DNA of 64,000 bases from Acetobacteraceae bacterium (GTDB lineage: Bacteria > Pseudomonadota > Alphaproteobacteria > Acetobacterales > Acetobacteraceae). The translations under genes were made by a program, and so were the position numbers. Each line of letters begins with the position of its first letter. Position 1 is the first letter of the stretch. Location of the stretch: contig JANXMB010000141.1 in NCBI GenBank assembly GCA_025354865.1, positions 1 through 64,000 on the forward strand. Reading direction: 5' to 3'. Shown piece after piece: positions 26,976-35,087 of this stretch. The notes under the pieces were generated by a model, which had not been told where the DNA came from, made no database searches, and worked only from the letters and a program-made list of their open reading frames with translations.

Positions 26976-27968
26976 ATGACGCGGTTCGCGGCGATCGGGT
27001 TGGATCACCGGCATATCTACGACCTGACGGAGGGGCTGTTGGCGGCCGGCGCGGTATGCGTGGGCCACGATCCGGTCACCACCGATGGGCGGGTACTGGC
27101 CGGATTTCGCAAGCGTTTCCCCAACGTGCCGACGGTGTTCCGCGAACGCTTGCTCCATGATCCCACCATCGATTTCGTGGTCCTCGCCGCTCGGCCTGCC
27201 GATCGCGCGGCCCTGTCGATCGCAGCGATGCGGGCCGGCAAGGACGTGCTGTGCGACAAGCCCGGCGTCACCACCCATGCCCAATTGGCTGCCGTGCGGG
27301 CAGCGGTGGCCGAGACCGGGCGGTTTTGGTCGATCTGCGTCGGCCGCTTGGTCTCGCCTGCGACTCAAGCGGCGCTGGCGGTGGTGCGCTCGGGGGAAAT
27401 CGGCCGTCTGGTGCAGGTGGTCGGTTTGTCCCCGCACCGGTTGAACCGCGCGCTGCGCCCGGCTTGGTTCTTCGACAAGCCGTCGTATGGCGGGATTATC
27501 GCCGATATCGGCATCCACGCGATCGATCGATTCCTGGCCTTCGCCGACGCCGACGACGCGGATATCGTTTCGTCCACAGTCGGATCGTTCGGTACCGAGC
27601 CGGAAGGGTTCGAAGATTTCGCCGAGATCGTGCTGCAAACGGGGTCCGTGCGCGGCTATTGCCGCATGGATTGGTTCACCCCCGACGGACTGCCGACCTG
27701 GGGCGACGGGCGGCTGTTCCTGGTCGGCACCGAAGGCAGTGTGGAATTGCGCGAGAACCTGGATATCGAGGGACGGCCCGGCACCGATCATATGTTCGTT
27801 GCCAACAAAACCGGTACCCGACATGTCGATTGCAGCGCCATGCCAACAAGCTATTACCGCGATTTCTTGGCCCGCAGCTTGCCGCAGGAACCCGCCTTCG
27901 TCGTATCCCGCCTCGCTCTAGACGCCCAAGCCCGCGCAACCCAATATCGTTCGGAGCAACGCCCATGA
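26976..27968 (+). CDS. Gfo/Idh/MocA family oxidoreductase (1)
   Basis: NAD(P)-dependent dehydrogenase of 330 residues with Rossmann N-terminus. It begins MTRFAAIGLDHRHIYDL, so the usual GxGxxG is replaced by GLDHRHI. The EKP-type motif is DVLCDKPGVTTH near residue 88, followed by a C-terminal beta-sheet domain with GIIADIGIHAIDRFL near 170 that includes the catalytic His. Such enzymes oxidise sugars, inositols or amino sugars. The ATG at 26976 has GGAGGGGACGGA upstream. It overlaps its paralogue by 4 bp. Confidence 0.88.
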   Translation: MTRFAAIGLDHRHIYDLTEGLLAAGAVCVGHDPVTTDGRVLAGFRKRFPNVPTVFRERLLHDPTIDFVVLAARPADRAALSIAAMRAGKDVLCDKPGVTTHAQLAAVRAAVAETGRFWSICVGRLVSPATQAALAVVRSGEIGRLVQVVGLSPHRLNRALRPAWFFDKPSYGGIIADIGIHAIDRFLAFADADDADIVSSTVGSFGTEPEGFEDFAEIVLQTGSVRGYCRMDWFTPDGLPTWGDGRLFLVGTEGSVELRENLDIEGRPGTDHMFVANKTGTRHVDCSAMPTSYYRDFLARSLPQEPAFVVSRLALDAQARATQYRSEQRP

Positions 27969-28957
27969 TCGGCATGGCGATCGTCGGCGTGGCCAACGGA
28001 TTTCCCCCGCACGCCCGCAGCTTCGTGGACCTGAAGGACCGCGTCCGGGTGGTCTGGGCCGTCGCCCGCACGACCGCGCGCCTGCAACCCGTCGCCGACG
28101 AATTCGGCTTCCCCACAACCACCGACCTGTCCGCAGCGCTGGCGGATCCAGCGGTCGATGCCGTGCTGGTACTGACCCCGGCCAACACCCATCTGGACAT
28201 CGTCGAAGCCGCGCTGGCGGCGGGCAAGCATGTGCTGTGCGAAAAACCGTTGGAAGTCACGGTCGGCCGAGCGGAGGCACTGGTGGCGGCGGGGCGCCGG
28301 GCGGGCAAGCGGATCGGCGTTGTGCTGCAACAACGTTTCCGTACCGGCAACATCCGCCTGAAACAACTGCTGACCGAAGGCGCGTTGGGGGAGGTACAGG
28401 CCGCGTGGCTGACGGTGCCCTGGTGGCGGCCGCAATCCTATTACGACGAGCCAGGTCGCGGCGTGCTGGCTCGCGATGGCGGCGGGGTGCTGATGACCCA
28501 GGCGATCCATCAAATCGACCTGCTACGCTGGCTGGTTGGCATCTCCGCCGTGGAAGCCTCGCAGTTCCGCACAACCGCCGTGCATAAAATGGAAACCGAG
28601 GATTACGCTTCGGCCTTGATCCGGTTGGGCAATGGTGCCCCCGGCACGATCGTTGCGACCACGGCGGCCTATCCCGGCACCGCCGGCGAATTGAAAATTA
28701 TCGGAGCCAAGGGCACCGCCTCGCTGGAGGGCGGCAGCCTTTCGGTCGCGTGGCACGACGGCCGGCGGGAGGATTTCGCCGATAAAGGCGGATCGGGCAG
28801 CGGCGTGCTGCATATGGCCTTCGCGCACGATGCACACCGCGATCTGTTGCGCGATTTTATCGATGCGATCGAGCACGATCGCGACCCATCCATCCCCGGG
28901 GAGGAAGCATTGGCGACCCAACGGGCGATCGAAACAATGATCGAAAAGGGAGTTTGA
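27965..28957 (+). CDS. Gfo/Idh/MocA family oxidoreductase (2)
   Basis: Second dehydrogenase of the family, also 330 residues. It has MIGMAIVGVANGFPPHARSF, the canonical HVLCEKPLEVTV near residue 92, and QAIHQIDLLRWLVG near 180 with the catalytic His. It starts inside the stop of the previous gene (ATGA) and is followed after 3 bp by a CinA-C gene, so the three are one transcript. Two different Gfo/Idh/MocA proteins in tandem often act on one sugar acid or inositol route, but no kinase, isomerase or transporter is next to them. Confidence 0.9.
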   Translation: MIGMAIVGVANGFPPHARSFVDLKDRVRVVWAVARTTARLQPVADEFGFPTTTDLSAALADPAVDAVLVLTPANTHLDIVEAALAAGKHVLCEKPLEVTVGRAEALVAAGRRAGKRIGVVLQQRFRTGNIRLKQLLTEGALGEVQAAWLTVPWWRPQSYYDEPGRGVLARDGGGVLMTQAIHQIDLLRWLVGISAVEASQFRTTAVHKMETEDYASALIRLGNGAPGTIVATTAAYPGTAGELKIIGAKGTASLEGGSLSVAWHDGRREDFADKGGSGSGVLHMAFAHDAHRDLLRDFIDAIEHDRDPSIPGEEALATQRAIETMIEKGV

Positions 28958-28960
28958 ACC

Positions 28961-29446
28961 ATGCAAGATCTGTTGCCATTGGCCGAGAAAATCGGCGCCC
29001 GTCTGAAAGCCCGTGGCGAAACCGTGGGGATCGCGGAGTCCTCGACCGGCGGCCTGATCTCGGCTGCTTTGCTATCGGTGGGCGGCGCATCCGTCTATTT
29101 CCGCGGCGGTTCGGTCATCTACACCGCCTATGCCCGTTCGGCCTTCATGGATATCCCGAACCCGCTGCCGGCGCCGATCGAGCGGGCATCGACGGAACCC
29201 TATGCGTCGTTGTTGGCAGAACGGGTCAGCGAGAAATTGGAATCGACCTGGGGCTTGGGCGAAACCGGCGCGACCGGACCGACCGGCAATCGTTACGGCG
29301 ATAAAGCGGGCCATACCTGCATCGCGATCGCCGGACCCGGTGGCACGACCGTGCAGACGGTGGAAACCGGCGATTCGGATCGTATCGGCAATATGCGCGT
29401 TTTCGCCGCCAAGGCGATGCAGGCCCTGCTGGATCGGCTGGGTTAG
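28961..29446 (+). CDS. CinA C-terminal domain amidohydrolase (PncC-like)
   Basis: A 161-residue stand-alone CinA-C domain. GIAESSTGGLISAALLSV near residue 24 is the conserved active-site segment, and ETGATGPTGNRYGDKAGH the C-terminal one. PncC-type enzymes deamidate nicotinamide mononucleotide to nicotinate mononucleotide. Relatives with this fold but altered loops have unknown roles; VRSAFMDIP and the Tyr-rich loop here differ from classic PncC. It is the third gene of the Gfo/Idh/MocA operon. Confidence 0.85.
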   Translation: MQDLLPLAEKIGARLKARGETVGIAESSTGGLISAALLSVGGASVYFRGGSVIYTAYARSAFMDIPNPLPAPIERASTEPYASLLAERVSEKLESTWGLGETGATGPTGNRYGDKAGHTCIAIAGPGGTTVQTVETGDSDRIGNMRVFAAKAMQALLDRLG

Positions 29447-29539
29447 AGCCGTTTCGCCGCCGGTTGGATTTCGTTTCCAGTCGGCGGAAGGCGGAACGAT
29501 CGGACGTGCGATGCACGCGCAGGGGGAGAGCGTAACGAT

Positions 29540-30712
29540 ATGACACGGGCATTGCAGGATATTCGAGTCCTGGATTTCACCACGACGATTGCCGGCCCGC
29601 ACTGCACGCGGTTGATGGCCGATCTCGGAGCGACCGTCATTAAGATCGAAGCGGCGGACGGCGATCTTCTGCGATCCCGCCCGCCGTTGCGCAACGGTGC
29701 CAGCACCACGTACGGCCAGCTCAATGCGGGCAAGCAGAGCATTGTCCTCGACCTGAAGCAGCCGGCGGCGAAGGATATCGTGCTGCGGTTGTTGGATACG
29801 AGCGATATCCTGGTGGAGAATTTCCGCCCCGGCGTGATGCAACGTTTCGGTTTGGATTATACGACGTTGGCGGCAACGCGGCCGGGGCTGATTTATTGCT
29901 CGATTTCCGGCTACGGGCAGACCGGCCCCTCGGCGGGATTGGCGGCCTATGCGCCGGCGGTGCATGCCGCGTCCGGCTTCGATTTGGCCCATATGTCCTA
30001 TCAACCCGGGCGCGACCGGCCGGACAATTGCGGTATCTACGTCGCCGATTATTTCACCGGCACCTACGCATTCGGTGCCATCGCGACCGCATTGGCGCAT
30101 CGCCATGCCACCGGTCGCGGCCAATCGATCGATGTCACCATGCTCGAAACCATGCTCAGCATGTTGGGGCCGGAGGTGCAGATGGCGCAGTTCGACGTGG
30201 AGCCGCCGGGGCGCCCGATGTTCGGACCGGTCAAAACTCGAGACGGCTTCATCATGCCTGCCATCGCCAGCGAAAGATCGTTTCAGGGACTATGCCGAGC
30301 AGCGGGGCGGGAAAATTGGCTGACCGATGGGCGGTTTGCGATTTATGGGGACCGTCGGCGCAATTGGGGCCATCTGGTGGATGAATTGGAACTCTGGTCC
30401 GTGACCGTAACAACGGCCGAATGTCAGGCGGCGTTCGATCGCGAAGGCGTTCCCAGTTCCCCGTATCGGACCGTTAGGGAAATGATGGACGATGCGCAGC
30501 TTTCGCATCGCCGCGCCTTCGCAACGGTCGAAGATGCCGGTGGCAGTTTCAAGGTGCTCAATCCGCCGTTCCGGTTTTCCGAGATCGATGTCGGGGTCGG
30601 CGGATATGCCAGTGCGTTGGGCGAAAACACCCGTTCGGTGTTGGTCGCGGCGGGCTACACCGATGCCGAAATCGATGCGCTCGCCGCGACCGGAACGATC
30701 ACCGAAGGCTGA
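29540..30712 (+). CDS. CaiB/BaiF family CoA-transferase (1)
   Basis: Class III CoA-transferase of 390 residues. Features: VLDFTTTIAGPHCTRLMADLGATVIKIE at the N-terminus, NFRPGVMQRFGLDY near 95, CSISGYGQTGP near 118, and the catalytic Asp in IYVADYFTGTYAF near residue 175. It moves CoA between carboxylic acids through aspartyl-CoA anhydride intermediates; the acid pair is unknown. GGGGGAGAG precedes the ATG. Its 3' end overlaps the convergent TonB receptor gene by 14 bp. Confidence 0.92.
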   Translation: MTRALQDIRVLDFTTTIAGPHCTRLMADLGATVIKIEAADGDLLRSRPPLRNGASTTYGQLNAGKQSIVLDLKQPAAKDIVLRLLDTSDILVENFRPGVMQRFGLDYTTLAATRPGLIYCSISGYGQTGPSAGLAAYAPAVHAASGFDLAHMSYQPGRDRPDNCGIYVADYFTGTYAFGAIATALAHRHATGRGQSIDVTMLETMLSMLGPEVQMAQFDVEPPGRPMFGPVKTRDGFIMPAIASERSFQGLCRAAGRENWLTDGRFAIYGDRRRNWGHLVDELELWSVTVTTAECQAAFDREGVPSSPYRTVREMMDDAQLSHRRAFATVEDAGGSFKVLNPPFRFSEIDVGVGGYASALGENTRSVLVAAGYTDAEIDALAATGTITEG

Positions 30713-32639
30713 TACGCACCCCCGCGATCGCGCTGGTGCCGGGAACCTGGAAGCCGTTCACGTTCTCGAAACGTGATTGGAACAGGTTTCTGGCATTGGC
30801 GTAAATCTGCACGGTCGGGGTCAGATCGTAGGCGACCGTCAGATTGGCAATCAGCCCGTGCGGCGTGGTGCCGCTGGGGAGAAAATTGCCGCCATTGTCG
30901 ATAAGCGCGTCGCGAAACGCCCCGGTGTACGTGACGCTGGGCACGATTTTCAGTCCGGCCATGGGGGTGACGACGGCATCGAAGGACGCCGCGTGTTGCG
31001 GACGGCGCAACAGTTTCGTTCCGGCATCGGCATTCTGCGCGTCGGTGTAGGTGTGGGTAAACCGTAGTTTCAGCCAGCGGGCCGGATGCAGCGCGATTTC
31101 GGTTTCGAAGCCCTGCAAATGGGCGGACCCGATATTCACCGCCGTATCGACCGGGAAGAACACACCGACGATCAGGTTGTTCACCTGCTCGTTGAAATAG
31201 GTGGTACCGAAGGTCACGAAATCCTTCTGCCCGAACGCCGGCAAACCGGTGGTAAAGCCGATTTCCCAACCTTGTGCGGTTTCCGGTTTCAGCCGGGGAT
31301 TGCCGACATAACCGAACGAATCGACCCCAAACCGATCGAACAGCGACGCCGCCCGAAACGCAGTGCCGTAGGCGATTTTGAATTTCGTATCGATCTCCGG
31401 TGTATCCAAGACGGCCCCGATCCGCCACGTGAATGGCGCATTGTCCGCGACCCAATCCTGCCGGATTTGTCCGGTCAGGATCAGGCGCTGCCACAAGGTC
31501 GTTTGCAATCCGGCATGGGCCGCGTCGGCGACCATCTGCGCGGCAATTTTCTGAGTGTAGGGAAACCCGCCGAAACTGTTATTCGCCTGCACGGCGATGG
31601 TGTCGATCGTGTGCTGGTAGCCGAACGTGGCCTGCGTTTCCTCGGCGAGGCGGACGACGTTGTTCCATTGCACATCCGTTCGTTGCGTTCGATAGCGGTT
31701 GTCGAACGCATTCCCATTCGGATCGGCCGCCGCCAGGGTTTCCGAATAGCGCCGATCCTCGTGCAAGCGACCGACGAACAGAGAGGTTTCCCATTTACCG
31801 TCGAATAGAACGGAATCGAAACCGATCCGTCCCAGGATCGAATCGGCCTGCCCCTTCGAATTGGCGGTGTCGTAGGTGGGGGTGCCAAGGGTATTGAAGG
31901 CGAACAGCGATTCCCGCCCCCGCAGAAACAGCGACAGGCGCGTGCCCTCGGTCGGGGTGTAACCGAGATTGAGGCTGGCGACACGATCGCGAAATCCCTG
32001 CGGCGCGCCGGTGTAGGATGTCATCCGTTGCGGATTGCTGTCGAAACCGCGCTGCGACTGGCTGGCAGCCGTCAATGCGTAATCGACTTTACCTTCGGTG
32101 CCGGTTGTCGAAATCGCGCCCCGCACCTGCGCCGGATAGCCGCCCGACAGATCGATTATGGTATGCGGTCCCGGTTCGGTGCCGCGTCGGGAAATCAGGT
32201 TGATCACGCCGCCGATCGCGCCGGACCCGTACAGCGCCGCCATCGGGCCGCGCACGACCTCGATCCGTTCGATGTCGGATAACGTATCCACACCGAAATT
32301 GAATAATCCGCCGGGGTCTGACGCATCGTTGATCGGCATGCCGTCGCGCAGCACAAGTACGTGGTTCGAATTCGTGCCGCGCACGAAAACGCTGGCCTGC
32401 CCGCCCGGCCCGCCGGACGCACTGACCCGCAATCCCGGTATATCGGCCAAGGCGTCGGTCAGCGTGTTGTAGCCGCGTTCCTCGATGGTGCGGCGATCAA
32501 CGATCGCGACCCCGGCAGGGATCGACGACATTGGGGTGGGAACCCGCGTGGCCGTAACGACCGCATCGGGTAAAACGATGTCCTCGGCGAAAGCCGGAAC
32601 GCATGAAACCATTGCCAGCAATGCGAGCGATTTGCGCAT
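30699..32639 (-). CDS. TonB-dependent receptor (BtuB-like, cobalamin)
   Basis: Outer-membrane receptor of 646 residues. The signal peptide is MRKSLALLAMVSCVPAFA. The TonB box region follows (DAVVTATRVPTPMSSIPA), then the plug domain with LTDALADIPGL, IERIEVVRGPMAALYGSGAIGGVINL, and a beta-barrel ending in Arg-Leu-Arg rather than the usual terminal Phe. BtuB-type substrate choice is supported by the cobalamin riboswitch in its leader. The start at 32639 has AGGAG 7 nt upstream; the longer open frame belongs to the leader. No TonB, ExbB or Btu transporter genes are adjacent. Confidence 0.92.
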   Translation of the reverse strand: MRKSLALLAMVSCVPAFAEDIVLPDAVVTATRVPTPMSSIPAGVAIVDRRTIEERGYNTLTDALADIPGLRVSASGGPGGQASVFVRGTNSNHVLVLRDGMPINDASDPGGLFNFGVDTLSDIERIEVVRGPMAALYGSGAIGGVINLISRRGTEPGPHTIIDLSGGYPAQVRGAISTTGTEGKVDYALTAASQSQRGFDSNPQRMTSYTGAPQGFRDRVASLNLGYTPTEGTRLSLFLRGRESLFAFNTLGTPTYDTANSKGQADSILGRIGFDSVLFDGKWETSLFVGRLHEDRRYSETLAAADPNGNAFDNRYRTQRTDVQWNNVVRLAEETQATFGYQHTIDTIAVQANNSFGGFPYTQKIAAQMVADAAHAGLQTTLWQRLILTGQIRQDWVADNAPFTWRIGAVLDTPEIDTKFKIAYGTAFRAASLFDRFGVDSFGYVGNPRLKPETAQGWEIGFTTGLPAFGQKDFVTFGTTYFNEQVNNLIVGVFFPVDTAVNIGSAHLQGFETEIALHPARWLKLRFTHTYTDAQNADAGTKLLRRPQHAASFDAVVTPMAGLKIVPSVTYTGAFRDALIDNGGNFLPSGTTPHGLIANLTVAYDLTPTVQIYANARNLFQSRFENVNGFQVPGTSAIAGVRISLR

Positions 32640-32690
32640 GCGGGTTCTCCTGTCGACACTGTGCCGACGACACGCATGCGGGTTTCTCCC
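32635..32690. repeat. Near-duplicate of the receptor's ribosome-binding/start region
   Basis: CGCATGCGGGTTCTCCT (32635-32651) and CGCATGCGGGTTTCTCCC (32673-32690) are direct repeats offset by 38 bp. On the minus strand each reads GGAGA-A(A)CCCGC-ATGCG, a Shine-Dalgarno plus ATG. Only the copy nearer the gene is in frame with the receptor. Confidence 0.8.
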
Positions 32691-32736
32691 CGCTGCTCGG
32701 TGCACCCCGCCCGTCGCACGCGCGTAGTCTCGATGC

Positions 32737-32890
32737 CGGCCGGTCTCCTGGCTAACGGGTTGTCGCCTCGCCCGCCTTCTCGTTCCCCTGGGGGAACAAT
32801 GGCAATCTGGGTCCGGCTATCCGTTTACAGTTGCGGGGGCAGCCGCCTTTCGGCAGTTCCCGTTTCAGCCCTTGCGGGCCACCGTCATCT
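32737..32890 (-). promoter_or_regulatory. Cobalamin riboswitch
   Basis: The minus-strand leader of the TonB receptor carries cobalamin-riboswitch landmarks in order: GGTGGCCCGCAAGGG, TGAAACGGGAA, GGCGGCTGCCCCCGCAACTGTAA, then the B12-box AGCCAGGAGACCGGCC at the 3' end (32738-32753). It is expected to lower receptor expression when adenosylcobalamin is plentiful. The 5' end is 35 bp from the start of the divergent CoA-transferase gene. Confidence 0.95.
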
Positions 32891-32924
32891 CGGGGGAAAC
32901 TGTCACATCCCAAGAGAGCGCACA

Positions 32925-34148
32925 ATGATACCCCGCATAGAATTCGACCCCGACGCCCCGGTGCCGCTGTCCGGCCTGCGGGTGGTAGACCTATCCCGCC
33001 TCGTGGCAGGCAACATGATCAGCCTGCAACTCGCCGACCAAGGCGCCGAGGTGATCAAGATCGAAGACCCCAAAGTCGGCGATCCCTTGCGAGCCTGGCG
33101 CACCAAAGGCCTATCGCTGCACTGGAAAGTCTACGCGCGCAACAAAAAAAGCATGGCGCTGGATCTGCGTAACGAAGCCGGAATGACGGTGCTGCGGGAT
33201 CTGCTCGCGACCGCCGATATCATGATCGAAAATTACCGCCCCGGCACGTTGGAGGCTATGGGACTCGCCCCCGCCGACCTGCAAAAGCGCAACCCGAAGC
33301 TGATCGTCGTCCGCGTCACCGGCTTCGGCCAGACCGGCCCGTACCGCGATCGGCCGGGCTTTGGCACCTTGGTGGAGGCGATGTCCGGGTTCGCATCCAA
33401 AAACGGCTTCGGCGATCGGCCGCCGGTCCTGCCGCCGTTGGCGATGGCCGACATGATTTCCGGCCTCTATGGCGCCTATGCCATTATGGTGGCGCTGCGT
33501 GTCGTGGAACGTGGCGGCAAGGGCCAGATTATCGATTTGCCGCTGCTGGAGCCGATGATTTCCGTCCTCGGGCCGGAAGCGGCGATGTACAAAGTCGGCG
33601 GGGAAAAGCCGAAGCGCACCGGTAGCCGGTCGTCGACCACGTCTCCTAGAAACGTCTACGAAACGTCCGATGGGCGGTTCATTGCGATATCCGCATCGAT
33701 ACAGCAAATGGCGGAGCGAGTTTTTCGGGCGATCGGCCGAGCGGATATGATCGAGGACCCGCGGTTTCGAACGAATACGGATCGGGTACGCAATATCGAT
33801 CTATGCGACGGTATTGTCGCCGAATTCATCCTCGGCAAAACCTTGGCCGACAATATGGCGATCTTCGAAGCCGCCGAGGTCACCGCGATTCCGGTCTACG
33901 AAATCGACCAGCTCATCGACGACCCGCATGTACAAGAACGCGGGGTATTGGTGGAAGCGCCTGACGAGGAAGCTGGGTCGGTGCTGATGCACAACATCAT
34001 CCCGCGCTTGTCCGAAACGCCGGGGCGTCTGCGTTCGGCGGCACCGTGGCTGGGTCAGCACAATGCCGAAATACTCTCCAGCCTGGGGCGCGACCCCGCG
34101 GCGATCGCCGCGTTGGCGGCCGCTGGCGTTATCAAGGAATCCCGATAA
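32925..34148 (+). CDS. CaiB/BaiF family CoA-transferase (2)
   Basis: Class III CoA-transferase of 407 residues: LRVVDLSRLVAGNMISLQLADQGAEVIKIE, ENYRPGTLEAMGL near 100, RVTGFGQTGPYRDRPG near 130, and the catalytic Asp in LPPLAMADMISGLYGAY near residue 177. It shares only family-level similarity with the copy at 29540. Its stop overlaps the start of the CitE-like gene (TAATG), so the two are translated together. The acid substrate is unknown; the partner lyase genes suggest a hydroxy or dicarboxylic acyl-CoA. The promoter must lie within or beside the cobalamin riboswitch region on the other strand. Confidence 0.92.
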   Translation: MIPRIEFDPDAPVPLSGLRVVDLSRLVAGNMISLQLADQGAEVIKIEDPKVGDPLRAWRTKGLSLHWKVYARNKKSMALDLRNEAGMTVLRDLLATADIMIENYRPGTLEAMGLAPADLQKRNPKLIVVRVTGFGQTGPYRDRPGFGTLVEAMSGFASKNGFGDRPPVLPPLAMADMISGLYGAYAIMVALRVVERGGKGQIIDLPLLEPMISVLGPEAAMYKVGGEKPKRTGSRSSTTSPRNVYETSDGRFIAISASIQQMAERVFRAIGRADMIEDPRFRTNTDRVRNIDLCDGIVAEFILGKTLADNMAIFEAAEVTAIPVYEIDQLIDDPHVQERGVLVEAPDEEAGSVLMHNIIPRLSETPGRLRSAAPWLGQHNAEILSSLGRDPAAIAALAAAGVIKESR

Positions 34149-35035
34149 TGCGTAAAAATCTACCCGTCTGGCGCTCGTTGATGTTCGTTCCGGTCACGGC
34201 GGAAAAATTCGTCCGAACCGGCGCCGATCGCGGTGCCGACGCGATCATTCTGGACCTAGAAGATGCGGTTGCTCCATCCCAAAAGGATCACGCGCGCACC
34301 TTGATCGCCGATGCGATTCCGCAAGTAAACCGCAACGGCGCCGATGTCGTCGTGCGCGTCAATCGTCCCTGGCGGATGCTGGTGCGCGATATCGAGGCAG
34401 CGGTTATTCCCGGTGTCGCGGCATTGATGTTGACCAAAGTCGATAGTCCCGAACACGTACATGCCGTCGCGGAAATTGTCGAGGAACTGGAAGCCGAACG
34501 GGGACTGCCGCCGGGTAAGCTCGATTTCATCGTTCTGGTCGAAACGGCGGCTGGTTTCTTCCGGATAAACGAAATTGCGAAATGCCATCCGCGGATCGTC
34601 GGTATCAGCCTGGGTTCGGAAGATTTCGCCGCCGATGTCGGCATGCAATCCGACCCCGAGGGATTGTTCTATCCGAAACAACATACCATTTTCGCCGCCA
34701 AGGCTGCCGGCATTATGCCAATGGGATTTATCGGCTCCATCGCCGATTTCCGCGATCAGGACGCTTTCCGAACAATCGTTCGTCGCTCCCGCAGGCTCGG
34801 TTTTATGTGCGCGAGTGCCGTGCATCCGTTGCAGGTGCAAGTTTTGAACGAGGAATTCTCGCCCGACCCGGCCGAAGTCGAAAAAGCCGAGAAAATGATT
34901 GCAGCCTACGACGATGCCTATGCCAAAGGACTTGGCGCCGTTCAATTCGAAGGTGCGATGATAGATGTTCCGGTAGTCAACCGAGCACGATCGGTGGTGG
35001 AAAGGGCGGCGGCGATTCGGGGGCGGGGTCGGTAA
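34148..35035 (+). CDS. HpcH/HpaI-family lyase, CitE-like
   Basis: A 295-residue CitE/malyl-CoA-lyase-like protein: WRSLMFVPVTAEKF, GADAIILDLEDAVAPSQK near 30 (Mg-binding Asp/Glu), NRPWRMLVRDI with the CoA-contacting Arg region, FIVLVETAAGFFRINEI with the Glu ligand near 130, and SLGSEDFAADVG. Members cleave citramalyl-CoA, malyl-CoA or related hydroxyacyl-CoAs to acetyl- or propionyl-CoA plus an oxo acid. Being coupled to a CoA-transferase, it likely acts on the thioester that enzyme makes. Confidence 0.88.
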   Translation: MRKNLPVWRSLMFVPVTAEKFVRTGADRGADAIILDLEDAVAPSQKDHARTLIADAIPQVNRNGADVVVRVNRPWRMLVRDIEAAVIPGVAALMLTKVDSPEHVHAVAEIVEELEAERGLPPGKLDFIVLVETAAGFFRINEIAKCHPRIVGISLGSEDFAADVGMQSDPEGLFYPKQHTIFAAKAAGIMPMGFIGSIADFRDQDAFRTIVRRSRRLGFMCASAVHPLQVQVLNEEFSPDPAEVEKAEKMIAAYDDAYAKGLGAVQFEGAMIDVPVVNRARSVVERAAAIRGRGR

Positions 35036-35049
35036 CGGATCGAAGCAAT

Positions 35050-35076
35050 CCCCCGCCACCGTTGCCGGGGCGGGGG
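35050..35076. terminator. Hairpin between convergent CitE-like and HACL genes
   Basis: CCCCCGCC (35050-35057) and GGCGGGGG (35069-35076) form an 8-bp GC stem between converging stop codons. The downstream sequence has only a short T-run, so efficiency is uncertain. Confidence 0.45.
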
Positions 35077-35087
35077 GCCATTTCGTT

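Noticed and set aside
24421-26979. 852-codon plus-strand frame opposite the carboxylesterase and SDR
   Set aside because: Translation is His/Arg/Gly-rich with no domain, while the minus strand carries complete catalytic motifs of two known families.
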